NCBI GenBank assembly: GCA_015222855.1
Contig: JADFWA010000116.1
Span: 1-8,789, forward strand
Source: Pseudomonadota bacterium
GTDB taxonomy: Bacteria; Desulfobacterota; Syntrophia; Syntrophales; JADFWA01
Length of the DNA stretch: 8,789 bases
Direction of reading: 5' to 3'
Part shown: positions 7,262-8,789 of the stretch, in pieces
How the letters are laid out: every line of letters begins with the position of its first letter
How positions within the stretch are numbered: position 1 is the stretch's first letter
Notes under the pieces: generated by a model
Told to the model about the DNA's origin: nothing
The model's database searches: none
The model's input: only the letters and a program-made list of their open reading frames with translations
Position numbers and translations under genes: made by a program

Positions 7262-7267
7262 TATAAT
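7262..7267 (+). promoter_or_regulatory. Possible -10 box for the plus-strand small gene
   Basis: A perfect TATAAT lies 51 bases before the preferred ATG at 7319. The -35 region is poor (TTTAAT at 15 bases spacing). The position in the divergent gap is suitable, but in such AT-rich DNA this match could be chance. Confidence 0.4.
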
Positions 7268-7318
7268 GATTGCATCTGTGCTATCGATAATTAAACGATA
7301 AAAATGGGAGATTATCAG

Positions 7319-7603
7319 ATGGATTTGGGAGACTTAGTAATCATAAACAACCCGGGACATTCCCACTATGGCAAGAGAGGAAAGATTGTCGGGAGAAGGG
7401 GCGAAAGAGCTCCGGGAGATCCCTGGTTTCTGGTGTATGTCATGATGCGGGGCAGGAGTTATCTTTTGCCGGGCTCTATGCTGGAGATAGTTGAAGAAAA
7501 AACGGATGATAAGGAAATATTGATATGGCCGCTAAGCGGTAAAGTAACAAGGAAAGCCCATCGTTCGCTTTACCGGCAAAAAGATGATGAAACCAAGCAC
7601 TGA
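7319..7603 (+). CDS. Small protein with KOW/SH3-like N-terminal half
   Basis: The product is 94 residues if it starts at the ATG at 7319, which has GGGAG eight bases upstream. An in-frame ATG at 7304 adds MGDYQ but has no clear ribosome site. Residues 1-60 read MDLGDLVIINNPGHSHYGKRG, then KIVGRRGE, a Trp-Phe-Leu-Val-Tyr strand, and SYLLPGSMLEIVEE. The Gly-Asp-hydrophobic opening, the HYGKRGKIVG turn and the closing beta strands look like a KOW or SH3-like barrel that might bind RNA or protein. That is a fold-level guess from pattern, not a family match. The C-terminal third is charged (KVTRKAHRSLYRQKDDETKH). It is divergent from the metH unit and is followed by the REP/RAYT element. No signal peptide or membrane segment is present. 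Confidence 0.7.
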   Translation: MDLGDLVIINNPGHSHYGKRGKIVGRRGERAPGDPWFLVYVMMRGRSYLLPGSMLEIVEEKTDDKEILIWPLSGKVTRKAHRSLYRQKDDETKH

Positions 7604-7660
7604 CACATCAGCAGAAATATTCTTTGCTAAATTGGGGACGTATAAATGTGAACCCGTGTA

Positions 7661-7691
7661 CTCGTTCCCACGCTCCTGCGTGGGAATGCAT
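7661..7691. repeat. REP palindrome, left copy
   Basis: The arms TTCCCACGC (7665-7673) and GCGTGGGAA (7678-7686) pair perfectly around the loop TCCT, with CTCG and TGCAT-type flanks. The whole 31 bases match the reverse complement of the right copy except for one loop base (T in place of A at 7677). Confidence 0.88.
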
Positions 7692-7705
7692 ACCGGACTA
7701 AAATA

Positions 7706-8226
7706 ATGGGAAGAAGCCGCTATAAATTTACTAACGCCAATTTACCTCATTTCATGACCTGCACTGGATACCTGTTTTTACCCAGCCGGAAACTGTCGCA
7801 ATGCTATTAGACTCTCTGCGTTTTCTGACCCATGATGGAATGAAACTTTATGCGTACGTCATCCTTGAAAACCACTTGCACCTTATTGCTCAGAGTGATC
7901 GAATAGACCGTGATATGGCGCGATTCAAATCTTTTACAGCAAAAAAACTGATTCGCTATCTTGATAAAAACAATGTGAAAACAATTTTGGAACAACTGGT
8001 TTTTTATAAAAAAGTACATAAAAATGACCGCTCATATCAATTCTGGCAGGAAGGTGTTCATCCTGAATATATTCAAAATGAAGACATGATGAGGCAAAAA
8101 GTTGAGTACATTCATCAAAACCCGGTAAAACGTGGATATATTGACCGTCCCGAGCATTGGCGATATTCGAGTGCGAGAAATTATCTCGGGCTGGAAGGAT
8201 TGTTGGAGGTGCATACACAATGGTAG
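7706..8226 (+). pseudogene. REP-associated tyrosine transposase (RAYT, Y1/IS200-like), frameshifted
   Basis: The gene starts at the ATG at 7706 (MGRSRYKFTNANLPHFMTCT), a typical RAYT N-terminus. At about 7765 the frame shifts: frame one ends at TAG 7808-7810, while the homologous sequence continues in another frame as W-IPVFTQPETVAMLLDSLRFL. Relatives usually read TCT-VVN-W here, so a 10-base deletion explains the break (family pattern from memory). The remainder stays open to TAG at 8224-8226. It contains the HUH metal-binding pair in ENHLHLI (His25 and His27 of the 141-residue open frame from the ATG at 7801) and the family C-terminus FWQEGVHPEY, YIHQNPVKRGY and HWRYSSARNYLG. I did not assign the catalytic Tyr. 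A shortened protein from 7801 would lack the first beta strand of the nuclease fold and is probably inactive. Confidence 0.85.
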
Positions 8227-8233
8227 TACGGAT

Positions 8234-8264
8234 ATGCATTCCCACGCTGGAGCGTGGGAACGAG
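8234..8264. repeat. REP palindrome, right copy
   Basis: The arms TTCCCACGC (8239-8247) and GCGTGGGAA (8252-8260) pair around the loop TGGA. It begins eight bases after the transposase stop and is inverted relative to the left copy. The flank just outside (ATCCGTAC on the reverse strand) also resembles the left copy's ACCGGAC with one gap, so the shared region may extend past 31 bases. Confidence 0.88.
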
Positions 8265-8269
8265 ATAAC

Positions 8270-8301
8270 GGGGAATATAGGAATATAGGGGAATATAGGG
8301 A
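8270..8301 (+). repeat. Short tandem repeats of GGGAATATA
   Basis: Three iterations of GGGGAATATA, GGAATATA and GGGGAATATA run from 8270 to 8297, followed by GGGA. The last copy forms the left arm of the hairpin described next. It lies between the right REP and mtnA in a 175-base non-coding stretch, with no coding role. Confidence 0.75.
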
Positions 8302-8333
8302 CACTTCCCATATTATTTCCCTATATTCTTTTT
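8291..8333 (+). terminator. Hairpin with T tail, possible terminator of the RAYT transcript
   Basis: GAATATAGGGA (8291-8301) pairs perfectly with TCCCTATATTC (8318-8328) around a 16-base loop, and TTTTT follows at 8329-8333. The 11-base stem is AU-rich and the loop is large, so termination would be weak. It may instead be a second dispersed palindrome linked to the REP/RAYT region. It acts only in the plus direction; on the minus strand no T run follows. Confidence 0.4.
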
Positions 8334-8391
8334 CGAACGTCCTGACATATACGGACATCTTACCTATTTTTACAAATGTGAACGCATTCCC

Positions 8392-8403
8392 AATTGTACA
8401 ATT
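8392..8403. repeat. 12-base perfect palindrome at the mtnA stop
   Basis: AATTGTACAATT is perfectly self-complementary and overlaps the first two bases of the mtnA stop codon (8402-8404, minus strand). It is short and AT-rich. It could be a weak protein-binding site or chance; no T tail suggests termination. Confidence 0.4.
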
Positions 8404-8789
8404 ACATAATGCCTTCCTTTGTGACTACCCCGGTGATGAGATGCGGTGGGGTCAGGTCGAAGGCAGGATAGTAGGCCTTAACAGCCGGGCCGCTGATGGG
8501 AGTTCCCCTGAACTCCAGAACCTCTTTGGGGTCTCTTTCCTCAATGGGGATGTCCTTCCCCTCGGGGGTACGGCGGTCGGGGCCGCCATACCCGAGGATA
8601 TACATCGGTATGTCATAAAACTTCGCGCAGATGGCCAGTTGCAGGGTTCCGACCTTGTTGGCCACCGTCCCGTCCATGGCGATACGGTCCGCGGCGGTGA
8701 AAACCTTATCTATCATACCACGGGACATAAAGTGCGCCGCCATGTTGTCGGTGATAAGAGTAGTCTCCAGGCCAAGCTGGCTCACTGAC
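8402..8789 (-). CDS. mtnA: S-methyl-5-thioribose-1-phosphate isomerase (partial, N-terminus beyond window)
   Basis: The minus strand is open from the right edge to TAA at 8404-8402, giving the last 128 residues of a protein whose full length is normally about 350. The fragment carries LITDNMAAHFM, AADRIAMDGTVANKVGT with the catalytic-type Asp of the (G/A)ADRI motif, IPIEERDPKEV and YYPAFDLTPPHLITG, all hallmarks of MtnA. The enzyme isomerises methylthioribose-1-phosphate to methylthioribulose-1-phosphate in methionine salvage, or in the related anaerobic salvage shunts. The catalytic Cys lies outside the window. The GTG at 8785 is an internal Val, not a start. The eIF2B-alpha-like paralogue family is the main alternative, but the motifs favour MtnA. 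It converges with the RAYT pseudogene and is on the same strand as metH, but separated from it by about 1.2 kb. Confidence 0.92.
   Translation of the reverse strand, partial: SVSQLGLETTLITDNMAAHFMSRGMIDKVFTAADRIAMDGTVANKVGTLQLAICAKFYDIPMYILGYGGPDRRTPEGKDIPIEERDPKEVLEFRGTPISGPAVKAYYPAFDLTPPHLITGVVTKEGIM

Larger units (their letters stand above)
7661..8264 (+). mobile_element. REP-RAYT element: degenerate transposase flanked by inverted REP palindromes
   Basis: A 604-base unit is bounded by two 31-base copies of the same REP sequence in opposite orientation (7661-7691 and 8234-8264), which differ at one base. Between them lies one transposase gene of the REP-associated tyrosine transposase (RAYT) type, broken near its start. 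RAYTs are IS200-related HUH enzymes that usually stay single-copy and are thought to mobilise their REP palindromes. The ends here look intact, so the palindromes could still be substrates for a functional RAYT elsewhere in the genome. I see no clear target duplication directly at the edges. Confidence 0.8.

Noticed and set aside
7178..7303. Cobalamin or SAM riboswitch upstream of the metH unit
   Set aside because: The divergent gap is only about 120 AT-rich bases. I find no conserved B12-box-like or SAM-box-like core or terminator stem.
8270..8330. CRISPR-like short repeats
   Set aside because: The units are 8-10 bases and directly adjacent, without spacers, and no cas genes are present.
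7934..8358. Two minus-strand open frames opposite the RAYT
   Set aside because: They overlap the conserved RAYT C-terminus on the other strand, lack family motifs and run through the REP palindrome.
8392..8403. AATTGTACAATT as a regulator operator
   Set aside because: It sits at the 3' end of mtnA and not near a promoter, and a 12-base AT-rich palindrome can arise by chance.
8405..8785. mtnA fragment starting at 8785 as a complete 127-residue gene
   Set aside because: The codon at 8785 is GTG inside a continuous family alignment and the frame stays open to the window edge, so the gene is simply cut by the window.

Overview
This window most likely comes from an anaerobic or facultative diderm bacterium. 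The ExbB/ExbD/TonB set implies an outer membrane. The short cobalamin-dependent methionine synthase with a separately encoded reactivation protein, the style of the MtnA and the REP/RAYT debris all suggest a Deltaproteobacteria/Desulfobacterota-like genome. That placement is inferred from gene content alone. Apart from two plus-strand loci near the right end, every gene lies on the minus strand, so transcription runs from high to low coordinates.

Right to left on the minus strand, the first unit (7147 to 3786) encodes a 99-residue protein I do not recognise, a stand-alone methionine synthase activation-domain protein, and an 808-residue MetH that has homocysteine, pterin and B12 domains but no reactivation domain. 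The last two genes overlap by 11 bases. Together they would make methionine from homocysteine and rescue oxidised B12. A hairpin-forming intergenic repeat built on CTTTGCG (3713-3773) separates this unit from the next one. The second unit (3691 to below 1) runs exbB, exbD, tonB, an exported eight-repeat TPR protein, pyrE and a DUF3047-like exported protein cut by the left edge. Short overlaps tie exbB-exbD-tonB together (4 and 13 bases), and pyrE and the DUF3047 gene share one base (TAATG).

To the right, a 94-residue KOW/SH3-like small protein is encoded on the plus strand, divergent from the methionine unit. It is followed by a degenerate REP-associated tyrosine transposase (RAYT) bracketed by two inverted copies of a 31-base REP palindrome. 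The RAYT reading frame is broken near its start by what looks like a 10-base deletion. Beyond it lie GGGAATATA tandem repeats and a hairpin with a T tail. The C-terminal part of mtnA (methylthioribose-1-phosphate isomerase, methionine salvage) runs off the right edge on the minus strand.

I see no clearly new multi-gene system. The points most worth a second look are the unrecognised protein leading the metH unit, the split MetH architecture, the broken RAYT that still has intact REP ends, and the energy-transduction module joined to a TPR protein and pyrE without a visible receptor.
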